Source: a virus
Strand: one strand, 5' to 3'
Virus record (IMG/VR): IMGVR_UViG_3300035698_029537
Coordinates: 1 to 24,751 of that record
Length of the DNA stretch: 24,751 nt
This document shows positions 7,055-16,100 of the stretch, one piece after another; position 1 is the first letter of the stretch; each line of letters begins with the position of its first letter. The position numbers and the translations under genes were made by a program. The notes beneath the pieces were generated by a model. It saw only the letters and a list, made by a program, of their open reading frames with translations. It searched no databases and was not told the DNA's origin.

Positions 7055-7929
7055 TCAGGATTATCAACAGCGACTGTAGGGAGGCGCTCAAGAAGCTCCC
7101 CGAACAATCAATCAATTGCTGCGTCACTAGTCCGCCTTACTGGGGATTACGGGATTACGGATACATTGCCCAAGTGGGATTGGAAAAGACGCCGGAGGCC
7201 TACGTCGCTGAGCTTGTAGCTGTCTTTGCTGAGGTGAAAAGGGTCCTACGCGACGATGGGACGCTTTGGCTGAACCTCGGAGATACATACGGGAATGGGA
7301 GTGGGATGAACTTCATCAGCGGTTCCAACAAACTCCATGTTTCCAAAACGTTCAAAGCAGGTGATTCAGGGCACATAAAAACAGAAGTGGAAACAGGGCT
7401 GAAAACCAAAGACCACGTCGGCATCCCCTGGCGCGTCGCCTTTGCCCTACAAGCCGATGGCTGGTACCTACGACAGGACATAATTTGGCACAAACCAAAC
7501 GCCATGCCGGAAAGCGTGACAGATCGATGTACCAAGAGCCACGAGTATATCTTCTTATTGAGTAAGAGTGAGCAGTACTACTATGACAACGAGGCCATAC
7601 AGGAAGAAACAACGGGCGAGGGCAGCAAAGAAGTAGGAAGCCTTAAACTCCGATTGAAAAGAGAGAAACGCAACAAACGTGACGTCTGGATTGTCAATAC
7701 CCAAGCGTACAAAGGGGCACACTTCGCTTGCTATCCGCCAGCATTGATACTGCCCTGCATCCTGGCCGGATGTCCCAAGGGCGGGACCGTCCTTGACCCA
7801 TTTGCAGGTAGTGGGACGACAGGAGAGGTGGCCGCAAGCGTCTCAAGAAAAACGATCCTGATTGAGAGTAAGGAAGAATATTGCCAATTGATCAGACAAC
7901 GATGTGGATTGTTCATAGAGCATAACTAA
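7051..7929 (+). CDS. DNA methyltransferase, beta-class (N4-cytosine or N6-adenine)
   Basis: 292 residues with the beta-class motif order: catalytic motif IV TSPPYWGLRDYG near residue 27-38 first, then the AdoMet-binding motif I DPFAGSGTTG near 250 at the C-terminal end. SPPYW is the form common in N4-cytosine enzymes, although some N6-adenine enzymes share it. A DIIWHKPNAMPES segment near 146 is typical of the family, and the target recognition region probably lies at ~165-220. There is no partner endonuclease nearby, so it is probably a solitary modifying enzyme protecting phage DNA or marking it for regulation. It stands directly before the terminase genes. Specificity cannot be read from sequence. 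Confidence 0.9.
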   Translation: MIRIINSDCREALKKLPEQSINCCVTSPPYWGLRDYGYIAQVGLEKTPEAYVAELVAVFAEVKRVLRDDGTLWLNLGDTYGNGSGMNFISGSNKLHVSKTFKAGDSGHIKTEVETGLKTKDHVGIPWRVAFALQADGWYLRQDIIWHKPNAMPESVTDRCTKSHEYIFLLSKSEQYYYDNEAIQEETTGEGSKEVGSLKLRLKREKRNKRDVWIVNTQAYKGAHFACYPPALILPCILAGCPKGGTVLDPFAGSGTTGEVAASVSRKTILIESKEEYCQLIRQRCGLFIEHN

Positions 7930-7937
7930 GAATAGGG

Positions 7938-7966
7938 TTGCACATTCTGCAACTATCCCCTATATG
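7938..7966 (+). promoter_or_regulatory. Candidate promoter and hairpin upstream of the terminase operon
   Basis: In the 67-bp gap before the small terminase gene, TTGCAC (7938-7943) and TATATG (7961-7966) are separated by 17 bp, a weak sigma70-like match. The same bases form a hairpin: GTTGCA (7937-7942) with TGCAAC (7948-7953), flanked by ATAGG (7932-7936) and CCTAT (7959-7963). The dyad could be an operator over the promoter or a transcript hairpin. This is the natural switch point from early genes to the head operon. Low confidence without expression data. Confidence 0.35.
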
Positions 7967-7996
7967 GTAGGGCAAGCCCGATAAGGAGCACTACCC

Positions 7997-8563
7997 ATGA
8001 GACAGATAGACGTTGACGACATCCCGAAAGAATGGCTGGAAGAGGTATTACCAAAGCCTGAAAAAGAGAAGGCGAATAGAGCCACAAAGGCGAACGGAAG
8101 ATGGACACCAAGACGTACCGGATTCCCGCTGAAGAATCCAGTGTCAAGGAATGGCAGACCTACAAAGTACACACCAGACATGATACATAGGGCCTTGTAC
8201 CAAGCCAATGGGTTGAAGAGCAAGGCGTCAGAATTACTGGGTTGTGACTATGGATATTTATTGGGAGTTATCAAAGAAGATCCGACGTACCAAATCACCA
8301 TAGAGAGGTCACGCAGTCGACGGTTGGACAAAGCGGAGCAGGTAATCGACACTCACCTGGACAAGGACGATCTCACAGCAGCGATTTACGTGACCAAGTG
8401 CCTGGGCAAACACCGTGGGTATGTTGAACGAATCGAGCAAGCCCAGGTGCAAATCCCCCCCGACCTTGACACCATGAGCGACACGCAGCTCTCCGAACTC
8501 ATTGAGCAGCTCGACAAACGTCTGCAACGTGGCCAGGTAGCGGAGGCCCAGAAACAAGAATGA
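7997..8563 (+). CDS. Terminase small subunit
   Basis: 188 residues, DNA-recognition subunit of the packaging motor. A basic N-terminus (RWTPRRTGFP) is followed by a helix-turn-helix-like segment (YTPDMIHRALYQANGLKSKASELLGCDYGYLLGVIKEDP, residues ~55-95), then helices that would form the oligomer core and a charged C-terminal tail for contact with the large subunit. AAGGAG lies upstream of the ATG at 7997, and the gene overlaps the large terminase gene by ATGA. Position and HTH support the call; direct family identity is inferred. Confidence 0.75.
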   Translation: MRQIDVDDIPKEWLEEVLPKPEKEKANRATKANGRWTPRRTGFPLKNPVSRNGRPTKYTPDMIHRALYQANGLKSKASELLGCDYGYLLGVIKEDPTYQITIERSRSRRLDKAEQVIDTHLDKDDLTAAIYVTKCLGKHRGYVERIEQAQVQIPPDLDTMSDTQLSELIEQLDKRLQRGQVAEAQKQE

Positions 8564-9978
8564 ACGACGTCCTCCAACGCGTCAGAGCAGCAGCAGCCAG
8601 GAAGCTTGACCTCCGGATCAGGGCACGCTCAAACTTCCTTGCTTACCTCGAATTGATTTGGTGGATGTCGCACCCGCTCGTGATCGGCAAGCATACCAGG
8701 CTGATGTGCGACGCGGTCGACCGAGCCATCGCGAAGTTCTTCAATGGGGAGAGTTCTTTCCTACTTGTACAGGTGCCTTTCCGCCACGGTAAGAGCGACA
8801 TCTTCAGCAGGGCGCTGGTTGGATACTTCCTTGGACGATGTTCAATACACGGCGGCGACCCCGACGTGATCTTGACGGGATACGGCAGTGGCTTGGTTGA
8901 AGGATTCAGCACGGACGCGAAAGGCATCATCCGCTCAGCCGACTACCAGAGGATCTTCCCCGAAGTCAAAATCGCCCGGGGACGGGACAATATTGGAGAG
9001 TGGAGGATTGAGAAGTGCTTCGGTAAAGTCATAGCTGCCAGTCTAGGCGGCGCGATCACAGGCAAGGGTTACCACCTGGGCGTGGTGGATGACTATTGCA
9101 AGAACCGAAAAGAAGCCGAATCTGAGACCTATCGAGAAGACACATGGAACCACATCGGCCAGGACTTCATGACCCGCCGCGCACCGGTGAGTATCACCAT
9201 CATTGTTGCAACACCTTGGCACCTTGACGACCCCGCTGGCCGGGTGTTGAAGAAGATGGAGGAAGACCCCGACTTCCCACAGTTCGAGCATATCCGGCTT
9301 CCCTGGCGGACGGAGGTGGCCAAAGACGAGTTTGAGTATCTCTTCCCTGAACGCTACCCCGAATCTTGGTACCGGTCCCAATATTCGACGCTCGGGCGTT
9401 ACGCTGCTGCTGGCCTCCTGGGCTGCGACCCAATGCCAGCCGAGGGTAACGCAGCCAAACGTGAGTGGTTCCCAGTTGTCGACGCCTACCCCGCTGCCTT
9501 CGACGGGATCGTCCGAGCTTGGGACCTCGCCGCGTCAAGCAAGAAGGAATCCGACTATTGCGTTGGCACCAAGATGATCGAGTGCAGTGGCATCTATTAC
9601 ATCCTCGACCAGCACCGAACCCAGATTGCCGCTGGCTCTGTTCGCAGCATGGTCAAGGCCATAGCCTCCCAGGACGGTTTCGACATCCCCGTCCGTATTG
9701 AGCAGGAGGGTGGTAGCGCTGGCAAGATCTTGGTCAGCGACTTCGCACGGGAGCTTGCAGGGTGGGAGTTCTACTTCACCCACCCCACAGGCGACAAACT
9801 CACCAGAGCGCTCCCGTTATTTGCTCAGGCCGAGGCCGGGAACGTCCGGCTGCTACGTGGCGCCTGGAACGAAGACTTTCTAAGAGAAGTGACAGCTTGC
9901 CCCAACGGGGTTAACGACGATACATGGGACAGCGCGGCGCTGGCCTTCTACCATCTCACAAGGCCACACGCAGGATAG
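8560..9978 (+). CDS. Terminase large subunit (packaging ATPase-nuclease)
   Basis: 472 residues. The ATPase domain has a Walker A-like VPFRHGKS (Lys78) and Walker B LGVVDDY (Asp177-Asp178). The RNase H-like nuclease domain starts VRAWDLAASSKKESDYCVG with the first catalytic Asp at 322, and a late acidic cluster NGVNDDTWDSAALAF lies near the C-terminus. A TPWHLDDPAGRVL segment near residue 220 fits the coupling motif and adenine-side region. It translocates DNA into the prohead and cuts the concatemer. It overlaps the small terminase stop and lies seven bases before the portal gene. Length and motifs are as expected for a full-length enzyme. Confidence 0.93.
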   Translation: MNDVLQRVRAAAARKLDLRIRARSNFLAYLELIWWMSHPLVIGKHTRLMCDAVDRAIAKFFNGESSFLLVQVPFRHGKSDIFSRALVGYFLGRCSIHGGDPDVILTGYGSGLVEGFSTDAKGIIRSADYQRIFPEVKIARGRDNIGEWRIEKCFGKVIAASLGGAITGKGYHLGVVDDYCKNRKEAESETYREDTWNHIGQDFMTRRAPVSITIIVATPWHLDDPAGRVLKKMEEDPDFPQFEHIRLPWRTEVAKDEFEYLFPERYPESWYRSQYSTLGRYAAAGLLGCDPMPAEGNAAKREWFPVVDAYPAAFDGIVRAWDLAASSKKESDYCVGTKMIECSGIYYILDQHRTQIAAGSVRSMVKAIASQDGFDIPVRIEQEGGSAGKILVSDFARELAGWEFYFTHPTGDKLTRALPLFAQAEAGNVRLLRGAWNEDFLREVTACPNGVNDDTWDSAALAFYHLTRPHAG

Positions 9979-9985
9979 GAGAATT

Positions 9986-12928
9986 ATGCAAGACGACAAC
10001 ATGGTGATTGGACGGTCGATTATCCCAGCCTCCCCGTACGCAAGGGTGGCCGAGGAGTTTTCTGCTCTGCTGATCAATAGCTCGCTTACCACGATGAGGC
10101 AGACCATCAGCAACAGGGCTGGGTTCACCCATGAGGGGCAGCGAGACATCTACGCCGCTTGCGGCTACCCTCGCGAGCTCACCGTCTATGACTACCACGC
10201 CAGGTTCAAGAGGGGCGATGTGGCTGCTCGCGTCATCACTGCATATCCAGATGCTTGCTGGAAGATCTTCCCCGAAGTGTGGGACGGCCTCCCCAAGAAG
10301 GACAAGGGCCAGGAGAAGGCTATCGACGGTGGCACGGCAGACGCCGAGGCTGAGGAGGAACCAGCGCCCACATGGGAAGCAGCCCCACCGAAGCAACTCG
10401 CCTGGACCCCTGGGAATCCGTTCCCCAACCCAGGGGCTGCTGCAGACGTCGACCCTGAAAAGGACATCCTCAAGAAGAAGGCCTCCGAGCTGAACGAGGA
10501 GACCGCCTTCGAGAAAGCGTGGAAGGACATCATCAAGCGTTGCCGTCTGCAGCACTACCTTCGGAAGCTCGACGTCCTCACCGGCATTGGGAGATATGGC
10601 GTTCTGTTCCTGGGGTTCGACGACTCCGAAGACCTCACCCTACCAGTGACGCAAGGCTCGAAGCTCGTCTACGTGCAAGCGTTCCGCGAGGATTGCGCTG
10701 GGGTAGCTGGGCTCGTCAACGACCCCGCTGACCCACGATATGGAATGCCAGCGTCCTACAACCTTCGGACAGCGCAGGGGCTGAGCAACAGCAATTCCCG
10801 AATCGCGATCCCGAACATCCCCTATGAACAGAATGCTCTCACCGGCCTCATGCTGAGCAACGTCCACAGATCGCGCTGCATCCACGTGGTCGAAGAGGCT
10901 GACGACGGGGAGGTCTTTGGCCAGCCCAGAATGGAGAATGTTTGGAACCGCCTCCAAGACATCGAGACCTCGGTCAGTGCCTCAGGGGAGACCTTTTGGC
11001 GCTCCGGCTTCCAGCGGGTGTTTGCGAAGATCGACCCAGGCGAAGGGACCGTGTTCAGCAAGCGCGACAAGAAGGACTTCGAAGAGCGGCTCGAGGAGGT
11101 CATGTATGGGCTGAAAGACTACATCGTCGGCCAAGGCCTCAACATGCAGACCCTCAGCGGCCAGACCGCAGACCCCCAAGCGATCGTCACCACCTGCCTC
11201 CAGCTCATAGGCGCGGCCCGGCGAATCCCATACAGAATCTTGACCGGAAGCGAGGAGGGCGAGTTGGCTGGGACGCAGGACGGCGACAACTTCAAGAGCA
11301 ACATCGAGGCTCGGCGGAACGGCTTCTGCAACGACGTCATCATCCGTCCCCTGGTGGACCGCCTGATCGAATGTGGGGCGTTGCCAAAACCCAACAATGA
11401 CACGTTCGAGATCGAGTGGACAGGCATCGAGGAGGAGAAGCCGCTGGAGCAGGTGCAGATCGTCGCCGGACGCGTGACCGCTTGCGCTCAGTACCTGGCC
11501 GGGAGCGTCGACCAGCTTATCCCACGCAGAGCCTTCCTAACCGACGAGCTTGGCATCGACGGTAACCTGGCTGATGAGTGGCTCGCCGAGGCTGACCTTC
11601 AAGTTGAGCAGGATGAGGCCGAGGCCCAGCAGCAACAGGCTATGGCCATGGAACAGATGCAAGCTGGCCAGGCTGCGGCTGGTCAAGGTGCTGCCCCTGG
11701 TGAAGATGAGGAAGGTCCGCCGAAACCGCCTTCCCCGTTTGACCCCAAAACCATGTCGAAAGAATGGGACTTCCAAATCTCCAAAGTACCCGCAAGGGCA
11801 ACGGGTCTACGCACCAACGCCTTTCGCGTAGGGGCTCTTCTCCGGCGTCTCTTCGGGCACGCTCCGGCCTCCGCTTCCAACGTCCTTACCATCGGAGACG
11901 AGCTGCTTGTGACGCTACGCTCTGGGATCAGGACGAACGCCGTCGTGACCGGTCAGGATTCCGCTGGATATATGGTTGTGACCACGGAGGCCGGGCGGCT
12001 TGTTCGCCTCCCGCTGAAGACGCTGGGTGGCTCCGGCTCTGGGAACTTCGGCCATGCTGGTCGTCCCGGGGAGCGGGGTGGTTCAGCCGAGGGCTCAGCT
12101 TCCCCGTCCCCCACCGATCCTGCTTCGAAGAAGGCCAAGCCCGAAAGCCCCGAGAGTTCCAAGGGTCCCAAGAAGTTCACCGGAGCGATGGCGAACCCCA
12201 AGGGCGCTGACACCTTCGAGCAGTTTCACACAGCCGATGGCAAGTGGACGCCTGAACGGATGAAGCTCCATGACGAGATCGTCCGGAAGGTCTTCGAAGG
12301 AAAGACCCCCGTGGATAAACCGACCTCGTTCATCATGGGAGGAGGCCCGGCGGCTGGGAAAAGCACGATCCTGAACACGGGGCTGGTCACCCTTCCCAAG
12401 AACCACGTCATGGCTGAGGGCGACGAGCTCAAGAAGAGCATCCCCGAATACCAGGGGTACTTGGACGCCAAAGATCCAATGGCTGCTTCAAGGGTTCATG
12501 AGGAGTCAAGTTTCTTATCTAAAAGAATTGCGCGAGAAGCCGCTGCTCAGGGGTATAATGTAGTGATGGATGGAACAGGCGACGGCGGCATTCGATCACT
12601 AACAGCGAAGGTGGCTTCTATGAAGAGTTTGGGACAGCCCGTTCACGGCATCTACGCCACGGTCCCAGTTGACATGGCGATTGCCCGTGCCGCTGCTCGC
12701 GCTGAGAAGACAGGCCGATGGGTTCCTGATTCAGCGACCCGAGCCTCGCACGCTGGCGTCTCGGCCGTCTTCCCCGAGATCATCAAACAGGGGCTGATGG
12801 ACAAGATCCAGCTCTTCGACACCTCCACGGGGGATACGGTCCTTATCGCCAGCGGCGCTGGGAAGGTCCTCACCATCCACGACCAAGTTCTTTATCAGAG
12901 TTTCCTCGATAAAGCGAAAGAAGGCTGA
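9986..12928 (+). CDS. Portal protein (DUF1073-type) fused to a zeta-toxin-like kinase
   Basis: 980 residues. Residues ~1-560 are a portal of the DUF1073 type (for example RDIYAACGYPRELTVYDYHARF, then GIGRYGVLFLGFDD, then RIPYRILTGSEEGELAGTQDGDNF), which forms the head-vertex ring for DNA entry. A Gln/Ala-rich stretch (~560-580) and a small beta-rich segment follow. The Gly-rich linker GSGSGNFGHAGRPGERGGS lies at 682-700. From ~730 to the end is a P-loop kinase with GGGPAAGKST (Lys792), GDELKKSIPEY, DGTGDGG and RAAARAEKTGR, the pattern of zeta toxins, which phosphorylate UDP-N-acetylglucosamine. No antitoxin is visible. GGAG precedes the ATG. The fusion is continuous in frame; whether the kinase stays attached or is cleaved off is unknown. 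The kinase region is locally more AT-rich than the portal part. Confidence 0.88.
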   Translation: MQDDNMVIGRSIIPASPYARVAEEFSALLINSSLTTMRQTISNRAGFTHEGQRDIYAACGYPRELTVYDYHARFKRGDVAARVITAYPDACWKIFPEVWDGLPKKDKGQEKAIDGGTADAEAEEEPAPTWEAAPPKQLAWTPGNPFPNPGAAADVDPEKDILKKKASELNEETAFEKAWKDIIKRCRLQHYLRKLDVLTGIGRYGVLFLGFDDSEDLTLPVTQGSKLVYVQAFREDCAGVAGLVNDPADPRYGMPASYNLRTAQGLSNSNSRIAIPNIPYEQNALTGLMLSNVHRSRCIHVVEEADDGEVFGQPRMENVWNRLQDIETSVSASGETFWRSGFQRVFAKIDPGEGTVFSKRDKKDFEERLEEVMYGLKDYIVGQGLNMQTLSGQTADPQAIVTTCLQLIGAARRIPYRILTGSEEGELAGTQDGDNFKSNIEARRNGFCNDVIIRPLVDRLIECGALPKPNNDTFEIEWTGIEEEKPLEQVQIVAGRVTACAQYLAGSVDQLIPRRAFLTDELGIDGNLADEWLAEADLQVEQDEAEAQQQQAMAMEQMQAGQAAAGQGAAPGEDEEGPPKPPSPFDPKTMSKEWDFQISKVPARATGLRTNAFRVGALLRRLFGHAPASASNVLTIGDELLVTLRSGIRTNAVVTGQDSAGYMVVTTEAGRLVRLPLKTLGGSGSGNFGHAGRPGERGGSAEGSASPSPTDPASKKAKPESPESSKGPKKFTGAMANPKGADTFEQFHTADGKWTPERMKLHDEIVRKVFEGKTPVDKPTSFIMGGGPAAGKSTILNTGLVTLPKNHVMAEGDELKKSIPEYQGYLDAKDPMAASRVHEESSFLSKRIAREAAAQGYNVVMDGTGDGGIRSLTAKVASMKSLGQPVHGIYATVPVDMAIARAAARAEKTGRWVPDSATRASHAGVSAVFPEIIKQGLMDKIQLFDTSTGDTVLIASGAGKVLTIHDQVLYQSFLDKAKEG
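12026..12085 (+). repeat. Gly-rich linker copy 1 (portal / zeta junction)
   Basis: Encodes portal-fusion residues 681-700, type A (core SGNFGHAGRPGERGGS). Separates the portal part from the zeta-like kinase. Confidence 0.9.
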
Positions 12929-12930
12929 GT

Positions 12931-13092
12931 ATGCTAACATCAACCGAGATTGAAATCATCATGACCGACCACTTGAACGGCCGAGAGCCAAGAGTCAAGA
13001 GCGAAGAAGCCGACAAGTTCCGAGCCGAGTTGGACGTGGATATTGCCCACGCCAAGGAAAAGGACTGGGTCATCGACATCCCGAAAGAATAG
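12931..13092 (+). CDS. Small hypothetical protein, 53 residues
   Basis: ATG at 12931, two bases after the portal-fusion stop, running to TAG at 13090-13092. The protein begins MLTSTEIEIIMTDHLNGREP and is acidic and helical, without Cys. There is no strong Shine-Dalgarno, but the proximity to the preceding stop allows coupled translation. Downstream, CCGGAGG serves the next gene. Not recognised. Given its place directly after the zeta-like kinase, an antidote role could be imagined, but epsilon antitoxins are longer and there is no sequence support. Confidence 0.5.
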   Translation: MLTSTEIEIIMTDHLNGREPRVKSEEADKFRAELDVDIAHAKEKDWVIDIPKE

Positions 13093-13109
13093 CACCTCCG
13101 GAGGTTTCT

Positions 13110-16100
13110 ATGTTTGCGCAATTATTGAAGACACTCGGTGGTCCCGGCTCCGGCAACTTTGGACATTCCGGCGGTGAAGGCGGCCCAGGCAATCCTGGCG
13201 GATCTGGGAAGGGAGGGTCCGCCGCGAAGCTTTCTCCCATAAAGGCGAAAGTCATCGCCTCAGCGAAGTTTGGTGAGGATGTGTTTGTTCCCGACGCCGA
13301 GGCTGATTTGAAGAGGTTTCTGGACAGGCTGCCGGACCATCTCGTTCGCGAAGCCGGAATCCAGAGAATGTTCGTCACAGAGGATTCAGCCACTCTTGCT
13401 GATAAGTTAGACGAAGTTGGGGTCTATGGATCGGATGGGGCGAACGGAATGTTTGACGCCACGGATCGTCAGTTATATTTTGCACTCTACAATTACGAGG
13501 ACCTTGGGATGGGCGTTGGTGGGGAGAGTGATAAGCGTCCTGGGGTGAGCGGCAGAACATTCTTTCATGAATTCGGCCACGCCCTTGCCCGTGGAGGGAC
13601 GAAAGAATGGAAGAAAGCCCAGAATGACGACGAGGGCCACGCCGACACCGAGGAGAGGTTCGCTGAGCTGTTTGCGTCACGTATGCTGATTATGCCCGAA
13701 GACGATGAGTTTTGGGCGGCTCGACCTAACATTGTGAAATACATGGATTCGTTGGGGATAGGTCCTGCTCTCAAGAATCTCGGTGGTGAAGGCAGCGGCA
13801 ACTTCGGTCACAGTGGCGGTGAAGGTGGCCCTGGTAACCCTGGCGGGTCTGGGAAGGGTGGTGGCAAAGGAAGTAACCCCTCCGACAGCGCTTCTTCGAA
13901 AGAAGGTAAGGCAACCCGTGGGAAGAAAGCCAAGGCCTCCTCAAAGACCACCGGCGGCGACTGCTACCAGGCTGCTGGCCGTTTGATCTCGGGCAAAGGA
14001 TATTCAGACCCGTCCATGAGGCTTGTCCACGGGATGGTGGCCGGGCAGGGAGAGCTCGACGGGACACGGTTCGATCACGCTTGGGTCGAGTACAAAGACA
14101 AAGACACTGGCCTGGACATGGTGAAAGACACCTCCAATGGTCGGAACATCGAACTTCCCAAGGCGCTCTATTACATGATCGGCAAAATCGACAATACCAC
14201 AACATACACCCACGAGCAGGTAATCAAGCAATCCACGGACACAGGACATTGGGGTCCTTGGAGCGAGGGGGTTACGACAAACGAGCCTCACGTCCTCGGC
14301 GGTCCCGGTTCCGGCAACTTCGGCCACGCTGGACGGCTTGGTGAGGTGGGCGGCTCAGTTCCGCAAAGTTCGGCTGTCTCCATCGAAGGAGGTCGGACAG
14401 CAAAAGCACGTCAACAATGGGCAAAGAAGGCCGTAGCCCACGGTTCCCACATCTCGATGTCCGAAGCAAAACTCTTCAGCCACAAAGAGATCTGGCCAGC
14501 GACTAAATCATGGTCGATTCAAGAGGATGAGTTCAACACACATCTCAAAAAGATGGCTGTGGCAAAAGTGGCTTTCCGCCTGGAAGCTCACGTAGAAAAG
14601 ACAGCCGCTGCTCGTCAAGCGCTCCAAAGTTCGTCTGAGGGGGAGACGGAGATTGACACGAAAACATTCGCTGATATTTGCATAAAACAATGGACGTTAG
14701 AATCCTGCGGATACACTCCGTCTGCGCTGGCTATGCAGGAAGCGGCGGCGGCGGAGTTTGGGATTCCTATTCGGCCTTCTTTTCAAAAACGCATAGATGA
14801 GATCACCAAATACACAAGCAAAGATCCAGATTCTTATGAGGAAATGGTGAAGGCTGGTTCTCGGGAGGAAATGGAGAAGTTCCAAGCTCCCGAAGTGCAG
14901 GAAGGCTTCCGGACGTTCCTCCGTGCTCAGTATGAAGAGACCCAAAAGACTCTCAAAGAAGAAGGGGTCGAGGAGATCACATTATTCCGGGGAACGAATC
15001 AGCCTTCGGGACGAGTGTCGAAGCTTTTGGGCGATTCTGAAGTATTGACGAACCCAATGACCTCCTGGACACTCGACCCATACCTAGCCACTTCCTTCGC
15101 CAAAGAACCGTCCCGGGGGATAGTTCTCGCATCGACGTTCAAGCGCAAAGATATTCTCGCAATACCTGGTTCTGGGATGGGCTGTACGCGTGAATTGGAA
15201 TTTGTAGTCAGGGGTGGCGCGTTGAAGACATCGGGAATGATGTCGCGGAAACTCGAGGAAGCTATGGAAGATTCAGGACGCGCAGCAGGTTCTCTACAAG
15301 AGGTAGCCGTAGAAGCGATCGAGGCCGAAGCCAACCGTGTCCGGAAATACAAAATCAACGCAGAGGATGAGGAGGATTTGGTCGACATTGACGCTGATGA
15401 CGATGAGGCGAATTGGCCCAAACGGACGAAGGACGTCGAACTCGATTGGAACCAGCTTGCTGAGTTGGACGAGCGTATTGCTCAACTCGTCGACGAACCC
15501 GAATTGGAGGTCGCCCTCGACTACGAGACCCACAGCCCCAAAACCAACGAAGGTAACGCGAACAGCGGGAATCACGAACACTCCGGACGCCCGGGCGAGG
15601 TGGGCGGCAGCGGCCCGTCCAGCCTTCCCATCCGCGCACGTGGTGTTGACGGAGCCAAGGCCGTTCACCGCATAACGACAGGCTATACCGAAAAGACCGA
15701 CAAGCACGAGGTTGTTCACCAAATCCCCACCTACGCGTGGCGCAACGCTGACGGCAGCGAGGTTACGAACAAGGCGATGATCGAAAGAATCAAGGCCGTC
15801 CACGGGACCCGAGCCATGTCCCCCGGCACGCCTGCCGCTTGGATCAACCCCGACCCAAAATCGCCACTTCTTGCGGTAGCTTTCGACACGAAGGGGCGTG
15901 CGCAGCCTGTGTACGATAAGAAATTCGACAAGGAGAACAAGCTCGCGAAGTTCGAGCGGGTGGCCGAGCTCAGCACTCACATCAACGACATCCGCGACCA
16001 AGTTTCTGCTGATTGTGACGAAGGGCGGACAGAAGCGTTCCTCTTCCGGTTGGCTGACCGGACGGTTATGCGAATAGACAGCGGGGCGGACACGAAGGCA

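Larger units (their letters stand above)
191..8274. repeat. Dispersed short DNA motif WTTAYCAAW, about 27 copies
   Basis: TTAYCAA on + at 191, 351, 671, 1132, 1292, 1752, 2042, 2221, 2420, 2606, 3409, 3606, 3845, 5494, 5700, 5869, 6102, 6716, 7061, 8048, 8268; complement TTGRTAA at 3000, 3228, 3973, 4142, 4503, 5017. Nearly all have A/T on the 5' flank and most on the 3' flank. Copies fall in all three codon frames (for example TTT ACC AAT, TTA CCA AAG, TAT CAA), so selection is on DNA or RNA, not protein. No copy was found by eye from 8275 to the end. Confidence 0.75.

Noticed and set aside
191-8274. CRISPR array or simple interspersed repeat family
   Set aside because: The shared word is only 7-9 bp, lies inside coding genes in all frames, occurs in both orientations and has no spacer-like units.
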